Source: Paenimyroides aestuarii
Lineage (GTDB): Bacteria > Bacteroidota > Bacteroidia > Flavobacteriales > Flavobacteriaceae
DNA: 64,000 nucleotides
Assembly: GCF_024628805.1 (NCBI RefSeq)
Contig: NZ_CP102382.1
Coordinates: 1,178,001 to 1,242,000 of the forward strand
Direction of reading: 5' to 3'
The notes beneath the pieces are model-generated. The model did no database searches. It was not told the DNA's origin and worked only from the letters and a program-made list of their open reading frames with translations. Below, in pieces: positions 35,926 through 45,738 of this stretch (positions are counted from its first letter, which is position 1; each line of letters starts with the position of its first letter). A program made the translations under genes and the position numbers.

Positions 35926-35933
35926 TAAATTTG
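35926..35933 (+). promoter_or_regulatory. Promoter -7 box (TAAATTTG), near-leaderless gene
   Basis: TAAATTTG ends four bases before ATG 35938, so transcription would begin at or within a base or two of the start codon. Confidence 0.45.
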
Positions 35934-35937
35934 CTCC

Positions 35938-36264
35938 ATGCGATTAATCATTTCTAAATTTTGGGTACCAAAGGGTTTTTCAGGGATCACTGTTTATCCG
36001 TTTATTTTTGCGCGCGAAAAATATCTTCGTACACATAAAACCTTTGTAAATCACGAAAAGATACATTTGCGCCAGCAGATAGAATTATTGATTCTTCCTT
36101 TTTTTATCTGGTATGGATTTGAATTTTTTATCAGATTGATTCAATATAAAAATCGAAAAAAAGCCTATAGAAATATTTCTTTTGAACGCGAGGCTTATGC
36201 TAATGAACAACAATTGAACTACCTCAACAAACGAAGTTTTTTTGCTTTTTTACGATACCTATGA
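35938..36264 (+). CDS. Small HExxH-containing membrane protein
   Basis: A 108-residue protein with FVNHEKIHLRQQIELL at residues about 37-52, an HExxH zinc-protease motif (HEKIH), followed by one membrane helix (ILPFFIWYGFEFFIRL) and FEREAYANEQ near residue 80, whose Glu could be the third zinc ligand. The layout resembles a minimal gluzincin-type peptidase, but the protein is much smaller than known membrane proteases. Function is unproven. It stands alone. Confidence 0.6.
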   Translation: MRLIISKFWVPKGFSGITVYPFIFAREKYLRTHKTFVNHEKIHLRQQIELLILPFFIWYGFEFFIRLIQYKNRKKAYRNISFEREAYANEQQLNYLNKRSFFAFLRYL

Positions 36265-36297
36265 ATATAATTTGTTCGACTATTAAGTTTTAATCAG

Positions 36298-36325
36298 ACC
36301 TACAAGGTTTGAAAACCTTACAGGA
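36298..36325. repeat. Hairpin repeat (REP-like)
   Basis: ACCTACAAGGTTT / AAACCTTACAGG is an imperfect palindrome in the gap before the PLP-enzyme gene. Similar short palindromes are scattered through Bacteroidota genomes. It has no T run, so it is not a clear terminator. Confidence 0.5.
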
Positions 36326-36348
36326 ACTTAATTAATTCAAATTTATTG

Positions 36349-36356
36349 TACTTTTG
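36349..36356 (+). promoter_or_regulatory. Promoter -7 box (TACTTTTG) for the PLP-enzyme operon
   Basis: TACTTTTG 20 bp before ATG 36376. It excludes an in-frame ATG at 36346. Confidence 0.55.
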
Positions 36357-36375
36357 TTGTAATCAACGCAACCCT

Positions 36376-37260
36376 ATGATTACACCACAACAAGCATCTT
36401 TCAACCAAAAAATAATTGTTCCGAATAGTTATGGCATCGAAGTATATGTGAAAAGAGAAGATGTATTGCACACTGAAATATCGGGCAATAAATTCCGCAA
36501 GCTGAAATATAATTTGGAAGAAGCAAAACGTTTGGGATATACCAAATTATTGACTTTTGGCGGCGCGTATTCTAACCATATTGCGGCAGTTGCTGCGGCT
36601 GGGCGTGATTTTGGATTTGAAACCATTGGCGTGATTCGAGGTGAAGAATTGCAGGAAAAATACCTGGAAAATCCCACCTTGAAAAAGGCATCAACAAATG
36701 GCATGCAGTTTCAATTTGTAACCCGAACACAATATCGCGATAAAAATAACGAGCCTTTTTTGGCAGATTTGAAGCAAAAATATGGAGATTTTTACTTGAT
36801 TCCCGAAGGCGGAACCAATGATTTGGCGGTAAAAGGCTGCGAAGAAATTTTAACTTCAGAAGATAAAATGTTCGATATTATTTGTTGTGCCGTGGGAACA
36901 GGCGGCACCATTTCGGGCATCATCAACAGTTTACAACCGCATCAAAAAGCCATTGGTTTTCCGGCTTTAAAAGGTGATTTTTTACAAGAAGATATAAAAA
37001 AACACGCCAAAAACAGCCAGTGGAATTTGGTAACTGATTATCATTTTGGAGGTTACGCAAAGATAAATGATGAATTGAAACAGTTTATGAAACAATTTTT
37101 TAAAAAATATTTAATATCTTTGGATCCTGTTTATACATCGAAAGTGTTTTTTGGTGTAATCGATTTAATATCAAAAGGTTATTTTAAATCTGATTCAAAA
37201 ATATTAATAATTCATACGGGAGGTTTGCAAGGACTTCAATCTAATATCGCTGAAATATGA
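36376..37260 (+). CDS. PLP-dependent ACC deaminase/D-cysteine desulfhydrase family protein
   Basis: A 294-residue fold-type II PLP enzyme. Signatures: VKREDVLHTEISGNKFRKLKY (PLP lysine in the NKxRK segment), FGGAYSNHIAAVAAAG and the phosphate-binding AVGTGGTISG. The group includes 1-aminocyclopropane-1-carboxylate deaminase and D-cysteine desulfhydrase; sequence alone does not decide the substrate. It overlaps the next gene by four bases (ATGA). Confidence 0.85.
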   Translation: MITPQQASFNQKIIVPNSYGIEVYVKREDVLHTEISGNKFRKLKYNLEEAKRLGYTKLLTFGGAYSNHIAAVAAAGRDFGFETIGVIRGEELQEKYLENPTLKKASTNGMQFQFVTRTQYRDKNNEPFLADLKQKYGDFYLIPEGGTNDLAVKGCEEILTSEDKMFDIICCAVGTGGTISGIINSLQPHQKAIGFPALKGDFLQEDIKKHAKNSQWNLVTDYHFGGYAKINDELKQFMKQFFKKYLISLDPVYTSKVFFGVIDLISKGYFKSDSKILIIHTGGLQGLQSNIAEI

Positions 37261-38174
37261 AGAAAGTTTTATCTGTACTATTTACAGGATTGATTTTAAT
37301 GAGTTGCAACGCAGCACATTCAACCAAAGTAAGAGAAAAGATTGCCAAAGAATACGGAAATGGTGATGATAAAAAGAAAAAGGTGGTGGTGAAAACCCGA
37401 TCAGAGGTTAAAAAAGAACAAGCACCCATAGCAGAAACCAAACCTGCAAAACCTGCAAAACCATTACTTGAGAAACAGCAAAACGAAACATTAGTTGCCA
37501 CTTCTAAGACCCATGTTTCAAAAAATACCATCGAAGATTATATTAATTTGTATGCCGATGCGGCTATGCAAAGTATGAAAATTTACGGAATTCCTGCAAG
37601 TATAAAACTGGCACAAGGTATTTTAGAATCGGGTTCAGGAAATGGAACATTGTGCCGAACTGCCAATAACCATTTTGGAATTAAGTGCAAAGAAGAATGG
37701 ACAGGCGAAACCGTTTCACACTCTGACGATAAGGCCAATGAATGTTTTAGAAAATATGCCTCGGCAATGGATTCGTACAACGACCATTCAGAATTTTTAG
37801 CCAATAGAGTGTACTACAAAAATTTGTTCACATTAGATAAAAGCGACTATCATGCATGGGCAAATGGTTTGAAAAAAGCCGGATACGCAACCGATCCTCG
37901 TTATCCACAAAAATTAATAGATATTATTGAACGCTACAAATTGTATGAGTTTGATCAAAAAGTTTTAGGCGTAAACCACGCGTTTGCTGTAAAAAAAGCA
38001 GAGGAAATTGTAGCAACAAATTTCGGAGGTCAGGCACAAACTTACACTGTGCAAGCAGGCGATACGTTGTTTGCAATTTGCCAAAAGTTCAACTCGTCTG
38101 TAGATGAAATAAAACGTATCAATAATTTGTCAAGCAATGCTCTGTCTATTGGACAGATTTTGAAAGTGAATTAA
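37257..38174 (+). CDS. Glucosaminidase-LysM lipoprotein
   Basis: A 305-residue lipoprotein (lipobox ILMSC, Cys17). A Lys/Glu/Pro/Ala-rich linker (about 20-90) is followed by a mannosyl-glycoprotein endo-beta-N-acetylglucosaminidase-like domain (about 95-235, GIPASIKLAQGILESGSGNG with the catalytic Glu, HFGIKC, ECFRKYAS) and one LysM domain at the C-terminus (YTVQAGDTLFAICQKFN). It should bind and cleave peptidoglycan. Translation is coupled to the PLP enzyme by an ATGA overlap, a frequent pairing in flavobacteria. Confidence 0.9.
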   Translation: MKKVLSVLFTGLILMSCNAAHSTKVREKIAKEYGNGDDKKKKVVVKTRSEVKKEQAPIAETKPAKPAKPLLEKQQNETLVATSKTHVSKNTIEDYINLYADAAMQSMKIYGIPASIKLAQGILESGSGNGTLCRTANNHFGIKCKEEWTGETVSHSDDKANECFRKYASAMDSYNDHSEFLANRVYYKNLFTLDKSDYHAWANGLKKAGYATDPRYPQKLIDIIERYKLYEFDQKVLGVNHAFAVKKAEEIVATNFGGQAQTYTVQAGDTLFAICQKFNSSVDEIKRINNLSSNALSIGQILKVN

Positions 38175-38186
38175 TCGGCTTTTGAG

Positions 38187-38606
38187 ATGAAAAAATTCTT
38201 TACAATATTAATGATTGTTTTTTCTGTAATGATTTATGGACAGACAAACAATATTCATCAAATTGATAAAGAATTAAAAGATTGTTTTGATTTAGAGGAA
38301 AATTACACAACTAAAGGAATGGTAGATTGTATAAATTCTGCAACTACAAAATGGGATGCTGAATTGAACATGAAATATAAAAAATTATTGAGCATTTTGA
38401 CAGTTCAACAAAAAGAAAAATTAAAAATTTCTCAAAGAGAATGGATTGAATACAGAGATAAGGAAATTGAATTTTCAATCCAGATTTATTCTGATATGCA
38501 AGGAACAATGTGGATTCCTATTTCAGCTCAAAAAAAGCTTGATTTAATTAGACAAAGAACTATTGACCTTGAAAACTACTTAGCTGATTTGACTATTGGT
38601 AAATAA
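38187..38606 (+). CDS. LprI-like (DUF1311) secreted protein
   Basis: A 139-residue protein with a signal peptide (about 1-18, VFSVMIYG) and the LprI core: [22 protein letters not shown] followed by [16 protein letters not shown], where Cys and Trp are conserved. Mycobacterial LprI inhibits lysozyme; for this family in general the role is unclear. It lies 12 bp after the glucosaminidase gene, so an effect on muramidase activity would fit the context (inference). Confidence 0.8.
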   Translation: MKKFFTILMIVFSVMIYGQTNNIHQIDKELKDCFDLEENYTTKGMVDCINSATTKWDAELNMKYKKLLSILTVQQKEKLKISQREWIEYRDKEIEFSIQIYSDMQGTMWIPISAQKKLDLIRQRTIDLENYLADLTIGK

Positions 38607-38626
38607 AAAACTTGAAACAAAATATA

Positions 38627-39907
38627 ATGAATTATCAAAGAAGCAGCGAATTGTTCGTTGAAGCAATAAAATATATACCGGGAGGAGTTAATTCTCCCGT
38701 TCGTGCGTTTAAATCGGTAGGAGGAACACCTCTTTTCATTAAAAAAGCCATTGGCGCGTATCTTTTTGATGAAGACGATAAACGCTATATAGATTACATC
38801 AACTCGTGGGGGCCAATGATTTTGGGTCATGCATACCAACCAGTTGTTGATGCAGTGATTGAAAAAACCAAGTTGGGCACATCGTTTGGAACGCCTACCG
38901 CCATTGAAACCGAAATTGCAAAACTGGCTGTTTCGATGGTGCCGAATATCGATAAAATTCGATTTGTAAACTCGGGAACCGAAGCGTGTATGAGTGCGGT
39001 TCGCTTGGCACGAGGCTATACCAAACGAGAAAAAATCATCAAATTTCGCGGTTGTTACCACGGACATTCCGATTCGTTTTTAATAGCGGCAGGCAGTGGT
39101 TTATCAACATTTGGCGTGCCTTCTAGCCCTGGAGTTACCAAAGGAACTGCACAAGACACTTTGTTGGCAAATTTCAACGATTTGAATTCTGTAAAGGAAT
39201 TGTTTGAAGCCAATAAAGAGGAAATCGCAGCGATTATCATTGAACCGGTTGCAGGAAATATGGGCTGTGTGCCGCCTGTGAATAATTTTCTTCAAGAATT
39301 AAGAGCGATTTGCGATAAAAACGGAACGTTGTTGATTTTTGATGAAGTAATGACGGGTTTTCGCTTGGCAAAAGGTGGTGCACAAGAGTTGTTTAAGGTA
39401 CAAGCAGATATTGTTTGCTTTGGAAAAGTAATTGGTGGCGGTTTGCCTGTTGGTGCATTTGCTGCCCGCGCAGAAATTATGGATTATTTGGCACCTGTTG
39501 GGCCGGTTTATCAAGCAGGAACATTATCGGGAAATCCGTTGGCAATGGCGGCTGGTTTAGCGATGTTGCAGGCAATTAATAACGATGCCGAATTATTCAA
39601 CAGATTAGAAGCAAAAACAGCGTATTTAGAAGCGGGTATTCGCAAAGTTTTAACTGCCAACAAAAAAACGTTCACTATAAATAGGGTAGGGTCAATGATT
39701 TCGGTTTTCTTTTGTGAAAACAATGTTGAAAATTACGAAGACGCTTCAAAAGCCGATACACCTGAGTTTAAAAAATTCTTTCACGATTTGCTAGAGCGCG
39801 GTATTTATATTGCACCATCAAGCTATGAAACTTGGTTTATTACCGATGCGTTATCGTATGAAGATTTAGACGAAACCATACAAGCAATCAACGAAGCCAC
39901 AATATAA
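38627..39907 (+). CDS. hemL: Glutamate-1-semialdehyde 2,1-aminomutase
   Basis: A 426-residue class III aminotransferase-like enzyme starting at ATG 38627 ([10 protein letters not shown]); an in-frame TTG 15 bases earlier is less likely. Signatures are [29 protein letters not shown], the PLP site FDEVMTGFR and the lysine region [15 protein letters not shown]. It converts glutamate-1-semialdehyde to 5-aminolevulinate for haem synthesis. Confidence 0.95.
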   Translation: MNYQRSSELFVEAIKYIPGGVNSPVRAFKSVGGTPLFIKKAIGAYLFDEDDKRYIDYINSWGPMILGHAYQPVVDAVIEKTKLGTSFGTPTAIETEIAKLAVSMVPNIDKIRFVNSGTEACMSAVRLARGYTKREKIIKFRGCYHGHSDSFLIAAGSGLSTFGVPSSPGVTKGTAQDTLLANFNDLNSVKELFEANKEEIAAIIIEPVAGNMGCVPPVNNFLQELRAICDKNGTLLIFDEVMTGFRLAKGGAQELFKVQADIVCFGKVIGGGLPVGAFAARAEIMDYLAPVGPVYQAGTLSGNPLAMAAGLAMLQAINNDAELFNRLEAKTAYLEAGIRKVLTANKKTFTINRVGSMISVFFCENNVENYEDASKADTPEFKKFFHDLLERGIYIAPSSYETWFITDALSYEDLDETIQAINEATI

Positions 39908-39909
39908 AA

Positions 39910-39950
39910 AAAGCCCCAAAAAGTAAGTTACTCTTTGGGGCTTTTTCAAT
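39910..39950. terminator. Bidirectional terminator
   Basis: AAAAGCCCCAAAGA-type stem: GCCCCAAA / TTTGGGGC around a short loop, flanked by A and T runs, between hemL and the convergent receptor gene. Confidence 0.85.
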
Positions 39951-39959
39951 TTTGCTTTA

Positions 39960-42734
39960 TCACTCTTCAATCATGAAGTGGTTGCTTTTCTTTTTTCCTG
40001 CAAATCGTTCCAATTTATAGGTTAAAGAAAACATTACATATTGTCTTAAAATGGTGTCTTGCGTGTCTGAAATAGTTGTTGGTGAAACAATTCTTCGAAT
40101 GCTTTGGTTTTGATTTAAAATATCATATACTTTTACTTTCGCCAAAAAACGTTCGTTAAAAAAGTTGTAACCTAAACTGGCATTCCAAAGCAAGAAATCT
40201 TTTCTGAAAGCGCTGGAAAGGTTAGAGTTGTATTGGTACATTACATCGCTTCCAAAAACAACATTTTTAGGCATGTATGACGTAATCATTAAACCTGCTT
40301 TGTGCCTGAAAAAATTGGCTTGATCAATGGTGAAATTCTTATAATTGGTTTTGTCAATGCTATAGGTATAGCTGGGTTGAATGGTTAATTTCTTATCAAA
40401 ATCTAAAGTAACATTCACTCTTGGACCAAAGCTGGTTCTATTTGCTGTATAAGCCACTTCGTTTAAAGATCCTTTGTTCAAATCGCCATCTACATTGAAC
40501 CCCGCACTTATAGACAATTTGTTTTTATCGGTTAAATTATAACTTTTGTTATAACTAATTCCCGACCAATAATTATAGGTGTCATATACATTTATGAAGC
40601 TTGATCTCGCCACGAAGTTTTCATCAAACGATTGCGTAGTTCCCGTTGAGCGTGGGTTAAAGGAACCTCCGGCATATGCATAATAACCCGATCTGGATTG
40701 CCAATCATAGTTGTTGAAATTAAGATAGATACTGTGTTCTTGGGAAGTTTGCAAATCTTTGTTTCCTTTTGATATAAATAACGGATTGGATAAATCTTCG
40801 TATTCTAACAATTGATTTAAAAAAGGGCTGCTTTCGTTGTAAGAATAATTGGCATAAACTCGTTTTGATTTTCCAACTTCGATACTGGTACTTGCATTGA
40901 TTTTTGGCAAAATATCAAATCTGTTGTTTAAATAATGAACGTTGTTATAAAAGGAAGATACATCGTAGTTGTTAAAAGTAGTTCCTGCCGATAAATTAAA
41001 CCACACTTTATCCATATTGATTTGATAGCCCACACTTGGAGCTACTCGTGTGCCTTTTAAGCTATTCGAAAACGAAAGTAAATCGTTAAAAACAGAAAAA
41101 TCATTGCTCATATTATTAAAATCAAAAGTACCTCTGCCTTGGTATTCGTTTGTCCAAGTTGATGTATATCTGAATATTAAGGATTGAGTGTTGTTAATAG
41201 GCTCTCGGTAAACGGCGTTAATGGTATATTCATCGGTATGTTTTGTGGACTGTATTTCTTGGTTTCGAATATCATCTTCAGCTTGTGATTGAAAGAAAAG
41301 AGCCGCTGAATTCTTTAACTGATAGGTTTCGTTGTTCGTGTTTCTGTTTTCTAAACCTAAACTAATGCTTCTTCCTTTTCTTTTAAATCGGCGTGCAATT
41401 AGCAATTCGTTTTCAAAACTGTAAGTATCCACGTTTAAAAAATCTTTGCTATTTGATTGGTTTAAAAGGGTACCCAATTCATTTCTAGTTTCGCTTGCGC
41501 TATTGGTTCGGGTGGTGCTGATGCCTCTTTTTAAAATAGGAACAATGGTAAGTGTTGTTAGAGAATCCAATTCCATTTCAATATCGTAATTGAAGGTGTG
41601 GTTGGCCGATTTCGATTTAAGGTCGGATGCAGATTCGGTAACAAATTTATTATTAGGAAGCAGATTTTCAATGCGTGATTTGTTTTCGTTGTTGTTTTCT
41701 ACCTCGTTAAAAAGATAGTTCATGCTCACTTTATTTTTTTTGCCCCAATTATCGCTGTAGTTCACCCCAATCATATCGGTTTGGCTGATTCCTCTCTGAC
41801 CACCAAAATCGAAACCGTTGATAGAAAACGATCCATCGTCGCTCCATGTAGAGTAACTGTTTCTGCCACCCGACATATTATCCATGATTTCGTTGGTTGA
41901 AAAACCTTGAGAATTGATATTGTTCGACGAACCCAAAACGCTTATCTTAAAATCATTTTTAAAATAATTGAATAAGAGCGATGATTCGTACCGGTCATCT
42001 GTTCCATATCCGGCAATAAATCTACCAAAAAGACCTTTGTTTTTGTCTTCATCGATGGTAAGATTAATGGTTTTGGAGTCGCTTGTGGCTTTAGAGCCTG
42101 TAATTTTTTCTTCTTTGGTTTTGGTATCGGTAATTTGTACTTTATTAATGATGTCTTTCGGTAAATTTTCAATAGCTACTTTTCCATCGGCACCAAAAAA
42201 TGGTTTTCCGTTTACTAGAACATTGTTCACTTCCTTGCCGTTTACCTTTATTTTACCGTCCACATCTACCTCCACACCAGGTAACTGCTCCAAAAGCTCT
42301 TTTACAGTAGCATCTGGTCGCACTTTGAATGAAGCAGCATTGAACTCTAAGGTGTCTTTTTTTACCCGAATGGGTGCGGCATCGGTTGTAATTACCAATT
42401 CATCTAACACATCGCTGGCGGTTTGCAACGAAATGGTTCCTAAATTCAAAGATTCTTTTAAATCTTCTAATTTTTTAGCATAATCTTCGTAGCCCAAATA
42501 GGAAACCGTTAAGAAAAGAGGTTCGTTTGTTTTTTTTATCGGAATCGAAAAATCGCCCGAAATATCGGTAATGGTATAATCAATTAAAGTGGAATCTTTT
42601 ACGGTGGATAGGTAAACCGTTGCTGCTTCAATGGGTTTTTTTTCGCTGGTGGTGATTTTTCCTTTTACTTCTATTTTTTGTGCATATAAAAACGTACTGC
42701 ACAAGAGGGCGCAAATGGCTAAAAGATGTTTCAT
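39960..42734 (-). CDS. Outer-membrane beta-barrel receptor (CarboxypepD-reg, OMP_b-brl_3 type), copy 1
   Basis: A 924-residue protein with signal peptide (1-18), a carboxypeptidase-like regulatory domain (about 20-105, IEVKGKITTSEKKPIEAATV), a plug-like domain (about 130-225, FKVRPDATVKELLEQLPGVE and VNNVLVNGKPFFGADGK) and a large barrel. It lacks the usual TonB-receptor end, closing with a charged tail after SLTYKLERFAGKKK. It is a close paralogue of the next gene upstream in order, domain layout and motifs. Substrate unknown. Confidence 0.88.
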   Translation of the reverse strand: MKHLLAICALLCSTFLYAQKIEVKGKITTSEKKPIEAATVYLSTVKDSTLIDYTITDISGDFSIPIKKTNEPLFLTVSYLGYEDYAKKLEDLKESLNLGTISLQTASDVLDELVITTDAAPIRVKKDTLEFNAASFKVRPDATVKELLEQLPGVEVDVDGKIKVNGKEVNNVLVNGKPFFGADGKVAIENLPKDIINKVQITDTKTKEEKITGSKATSDSKTINLTIDEDKNKGLFGRFIAGYGTDDRYESSLLFNYFKNDFKISVLGSSNNINSQGFSTNEIMDNMSGGRNSYSTWSDDGSFSINGFDFGGQRGISQTDMIGVNYSDNWGKKNKVSMNYLFNEVENNNENKSRIENLLPNNKFVTESASDLKSKSANHTFNYDIEMELDSLTTLTIVPILKRGISTTRTNSASETRNELGTLLNQSNSKDFLNVDTYSFENELLIARRFKRKGRSISLGLENRNTNNETYQLKNSAALFFQSQAEDDIRNQEIQSTKHTDEYTINAVYREPINNTQSLIFRYTSTWTNEYQGRGTFDFNNMSNDFSVFNDLLSFSNSLKGTRVAPSVGYQINMDKVWFNLSAGTTFNNYDVSSFYNNVHYLNNRFDILPKINASTSIEVGKSKRVYANYSYNESSPFLNQLLEYEDLSNPLFISKGNKDLQTSQEHSIYLNFNNYDWQSRSGYYAYAGGSFNPRSTGTTQSFDENFVARSSFINVYDTYNYWSGISYNKSYNLTDKNKLSISAGFNVDGDLNKGSLNEVAYTANRTSFGPRVNVTLDFDKKLTIQPSYTYSIDKTNYKNFTIDQANFFRHKAGLMITSYMPKNVVFGSDVMYQYNSNLSSAFRKDFLLWNASLGYNFFNERFLAKVKVYDILNQNQSIRRIVSPTTISDTQDTILRQYVMFSLTYKLERFAGKKKSNHFMIEE

Positions 42735-42788
42735 AAATGTTTCAATTAAATGTAGAGTTAACGCAAAAGTGTTAAAAAAAGTATGTAA

Positions 42789-42823
42789 AAAAAAGTGTGC
42801 AAAATATTTTCACACACTTTTAA
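42789..42823 (-). terminator. Terminator of receptor copy 2
   Basis: On the minus strand AAAAGTGTGTGAAAATATTT opens a stem closed by GCACACTTTT, with T-rich sequence after it. It lies just downstream of the second receptor gene. Confidence 0.7.
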
Positions 42824-42846
42824 CATTTTTAAAGATACGGATTGTT

Positions 42847-45654
42847 TTACAATTCCCGCATTCTGCCTGGCATTATATGCGAACTTCCTCTGTTTTTATT
42901 GTTTCGAGAATTAGCAAATTTATTAAACTTCCATGTTACTGAAAACATCACATAGCGCTCTAAAACCGTATTTTCTTGGTCGATAATTGCTGTGGGGCTA
43001 ATAGTGCGGGAAGTTCCAATGTTTTGATTCAACACATCATATACTTTTACTTTGGCTGTTAACGCTTTGTTTAAGAAGGCATATGAAATGGCGGTGTTCC
43101 ACAAAAAGAAATCTCTTTGAAAACCTGGTGCAATATTGCTGTTGTAGGTGTAGCTGAAATCATTTCCCCAAGTGAAATTTTCAGGCCAATAGGTCGTTGT
43201 TTGCAACATTAAATTGTGGCGCACAAAACTTGTTTCTTGCAGTTGAAAATTGGTGTATTTGGTGTTGTTAAACGATACATTGTAAGAAGGAGCTAGGGTG
43301 AACAGTTCGCCATAGTCCCAAGAACCATAAATGTTTGGCGTAAACGTGAAACCATTTGCATCATACAACACGCCGTTTGCAAATCCCTTTTGTTTGTCTA
43401 ACGAAAGTCGCGTGCCTGTTCCGTAGCGAATGGTGTGTTCATTGAATTTGTGCGATTTGTTCCAATGAAAAAACAAATTGGCGTTAAAAGCACCCGCAAC
43501 GTTTTCATAAGTAGTGGTACGCTTGCGGTTTTCATCGAAAAGCGTAAACGAAACAATTTGTGAGTCGTAATAACTTCCGTTTAGAAAAACACTCCATCCC
43601 GAGCGCAATTGAAAATTGTAATTTCTAAAACCTAAACGCAACGAGTGGTAGCGCACCTGATCTAAATTTTCATTTCCAATAAAGGTTTGCAAAGGATCGT
43701 TTAAGCGTTCGTAAGGCAATATTTGGGTTGCATTGGGGTTGTTTACATTGTAGTTGTATCCCACATTAAAATTTTTGCTTTTGTCTAATTTGTATCTAAA
43801 ATTACTGCGAATGTAAGGTGCTACAAATTTTCTATCTACCGAATAATTGTTGTTCATATAAAAAGCAGACGCGTTGAAATTGGCGATATTCACTCCAGAA
43901 TTCACAAACCAATCTATTTTGTCTGAATTAAAGTTCATGCCCACATAAGGTGTATTGGTTACAATATTGGTGTTGGTTTCATTAGACAATCGGTCGTTAA
44001 AATCGGTAAAAGTATTGGTGCTTTCGTTAAAATTAAAAGTGTTCAGGCGGTCTGTTTGGTTGTTGTGTTCAAAAGTGTAACCAAAATCAATAAACGCTTT
44101 TTCGCTAATAGGTTGGGAATATTCTGTGGTGATAGTATATATATCATCGGTGCTTCTAGATTGTTCTTCTTGGTTACGAATATCATTTGGGCGTTCGTCT
44201 TGATAAAACAGCGTTGCAGAGTTGGTATTGCCCAAGCCGGTTGTTTTAGAATGGTCGTTTTCGAGCGTTACGCTGAGGTTTTTTCCTTTGTCATTAAACT
44301 TTTTGTTGAATTCTATTGCGTTTTTAAAAGTGAAACTATCGGTTGTTGAAAACGATTTTTCGGTGTTTTCATTCAATAAATTTCCTTCTCCGTCGGTAGA
44401 TGCTGAGGTGCTGTTTGATGCCAATTCATTGGTGTTTGCCGTGATAACTGGGCTCACAAATATTTTAGTACTAGGGTTTAGTTTATATTCTAACCGAAGA
44501 TCTGCATTGTGGTTGGTGTTGTTGTTTAAACGTTGTGATACCGATTCGGTGATAAAATCGCCATCGGGCAACAAATTGATAACGCGTGAGCGGTTGTTGT
44601 TTTTGTTTTGGGTATCTTTAAAATAATAACTGGCATTGGTTTCCAAATCTTCAAAAAATTGATCTGAATAGTTAAAACCAGCCATGTGGGTTCGTGTAAT
44701 TCCGGTGCCGCTTCCAAAGCCAAATGGACCGCCTGAGCGACTTCCGAAACTTAAAAACTGACTGCGACCGCCGCCCATATTATCAAACAATTCATCCATA
44801 GAAAAACCTTCAGAATTGATGTTGTTGCTCGATGCTAAAACCGAAATTTTCCGATTTCCTTGAAAATAATTAATCAAACCGCTGCTTTCGTATCGGTTGC
44901 TGTCATCAATAATGCTTCCTATACCTGCACTTAATTTCGCCATTAAACCTTTGTTTTTATCATCGTCTATGGTAAGGTTAATGCTGGCGTTGTCGCTTTT
45001 TGCTTTTCTGCCCGAAAATTCTTCACTTTTGGTTTTAAAGTCGGTAACTTGAACTTTTTTAATTAAATCGGCAGGTAAATTTTGCAAGGCAATGCTTCCG
45101 TCGGTATTAAAAAATGGTTTGCCGTTTACCAAAATTTGGCTTACTTCTTTTCCGTTTACCGTTATTTTTTTGTTGGCATCAATTTCTACTCCGGGTAATT
45201 CTTTCAGCAATGCTTCCACATTGGCATCCGGGCGTACTTTAAACGATGAAGCGTTGAATTCCAATGTATCGTTTTTCACCCGAATCGGAGCATCGGTCAC
45301 AATCACAATTTCCGAAAGCAAATCCGAATCGGTTGTCATTACGATTTCTCCTAAATCTTTTGATTGATTTAATTGGTCAAATTTTTCGATTTTATCCTTA
45401 AAACCAATGATTGAAAAAGTGAGGAAAGAGGGTTCTTCCACCGCTTTTAAATCCATAGCAAAACTGCCCAAAGCATCGGTAGTGGCATATTGGATTAATG
45501 TAGAATCTTTTACTTTGGATAGATACACCGTTAAATCGGTAATTGGTTCTTTTTTTTCGTTGGTAACCTTTCCTTTCAATTGAATGTTTTGTGCAAAACT
45601 GTGGATTGATAACAGCAAAAAGACCAAAAAAAGTATAGATTGTATTTTTTTCAT
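42847..45654 (-). CDS. Outer-membrane beta-barrel receptor, copy 2
   Basis: A 935-residue paralogue of the neighbouring receptor, with the same order: signal peptide (1-21), regulatory domain (IQLKGKVTNEKKEPITDLTV), plug (FKVRPDANVEALLKELPGVE and VSQILVNGKPFFNTDGS) and barrel, ending in a basic/polar tail. A terminator lies between the two copies, so they can be transcribed separately. A -7 box is 20 bp upstream. The pair probably arose by tandem duplication. Confidence 0.88.
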   Translation of the reverse strand: MKKIQSILFLVFLLLSIHSFAQNIQLKGKVTNEKKEPITDLTVYLSKVKDSTLIQYATTDALGSFAMDLKAVEEPSFLTFSIIGFKDKIEKFDQLNQSKDLGEIVMTTDSDLLSEIVIVTDAPIRVKNDTLEFNASSFKVRPDANVEALLKELPGVEIDANKKITVNGKEVSQILVNGKPFFNTDGSIALQNLPADLIKKVQVTDFKTKSEEFSGRKAKSDNASINLTIDDDKNKGLMAKLSAGIGSIIDDSNRYESSGLINYFQGNRKISVLASSNNINSEGFSMDELFDNMGGGRSQFLSFGSRSGGPFGFGSGTGITRTHMAGFNYSDQFFEDLETNASYYFKDTQNKNNNRSRVINLLPDGDFITESVSQRLNNNTNHNADLRLEYKLNPSTKIFVSPVITANTNELASNSTSASTDGEGNLLNENTEKSFSTTDSFTFKNAIEFNKKFNDKGKNLSVTLENDHSKTTGLGNTNSATLFYQDERPNDIRNQEEQSRSTDDIYTITTEYSQPISEKAFIDFGYTFEHNNQTDRLNTFNFNESTNTFTDFNDRLSNETNTNIVTNTPYVGMNFNSDKIDWFVNSGVNIANFNASAFYMNNNYSVDRKFVAPYIRSNFRYKLDKSKNFNVGYNYNVNNPNATQILPYERLNDPLQTFIGNENLDQVRYHSLRLGFRNYNFQLRSGWSVFLNGSYYDSQIVSFTLFDENRKRTTTYENVAGAFNANLFFHWNKSHKFNEHTIRYGTGTRLSLDKQKGFANGVLYDANGFTFTPNIYGSWDYGELFTLAPSYNVSFNNTKYTNFQLQETSFVRHNLMLQTTTYWPENFTWGNDFSYTYNSNIAPGFQRDFFLWNTAISYAFLNKALTAKVKVYDVLNQNIGTSRTISPTAIIDQENTVLERYVMFSVTWKFNKFANSRNNKNRGSSHIMPGRMREL

Positions 45655-45673
45655 AGCTCAAAAAATTGAACTA

Positions 45674-45681
45674 CAAAAATA
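45674..45681 (-). promoter_or_regulatory. Promoter -7 box (TATTTTTG) for receptor copy 2
   Basis: A TAnnTTTG match on the minus strand, 20 bp before the start codon at 45654. Confidence 0.5.
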
Positions 45682-45718
45682 AAGCGATTCTTCACATAAC
45701 AATGAAAAAATCGCTTTA
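45681..45718 (-). terminator. Terminator of the siderophore receptor-PepSY operon
   Basis: AAAGCGATT / AATCGCTTT with a loop of about 20 bases, followed on the minus strand by ATTTTTG. It abuts the next promoter box. Confidence 0.55.
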
Positions 45719-45738
45719 AATGATTAATTAGGGTTTGG

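Noticed and set aside
44222..44626. Long plus-strand frames inside the receptor genes (also 10-12 kb, 33-35 kb, 46 kb and 53 kb)
   Set aside because: Antisense shadows of strongly supported minus- or plus-strand genes with no separate features.
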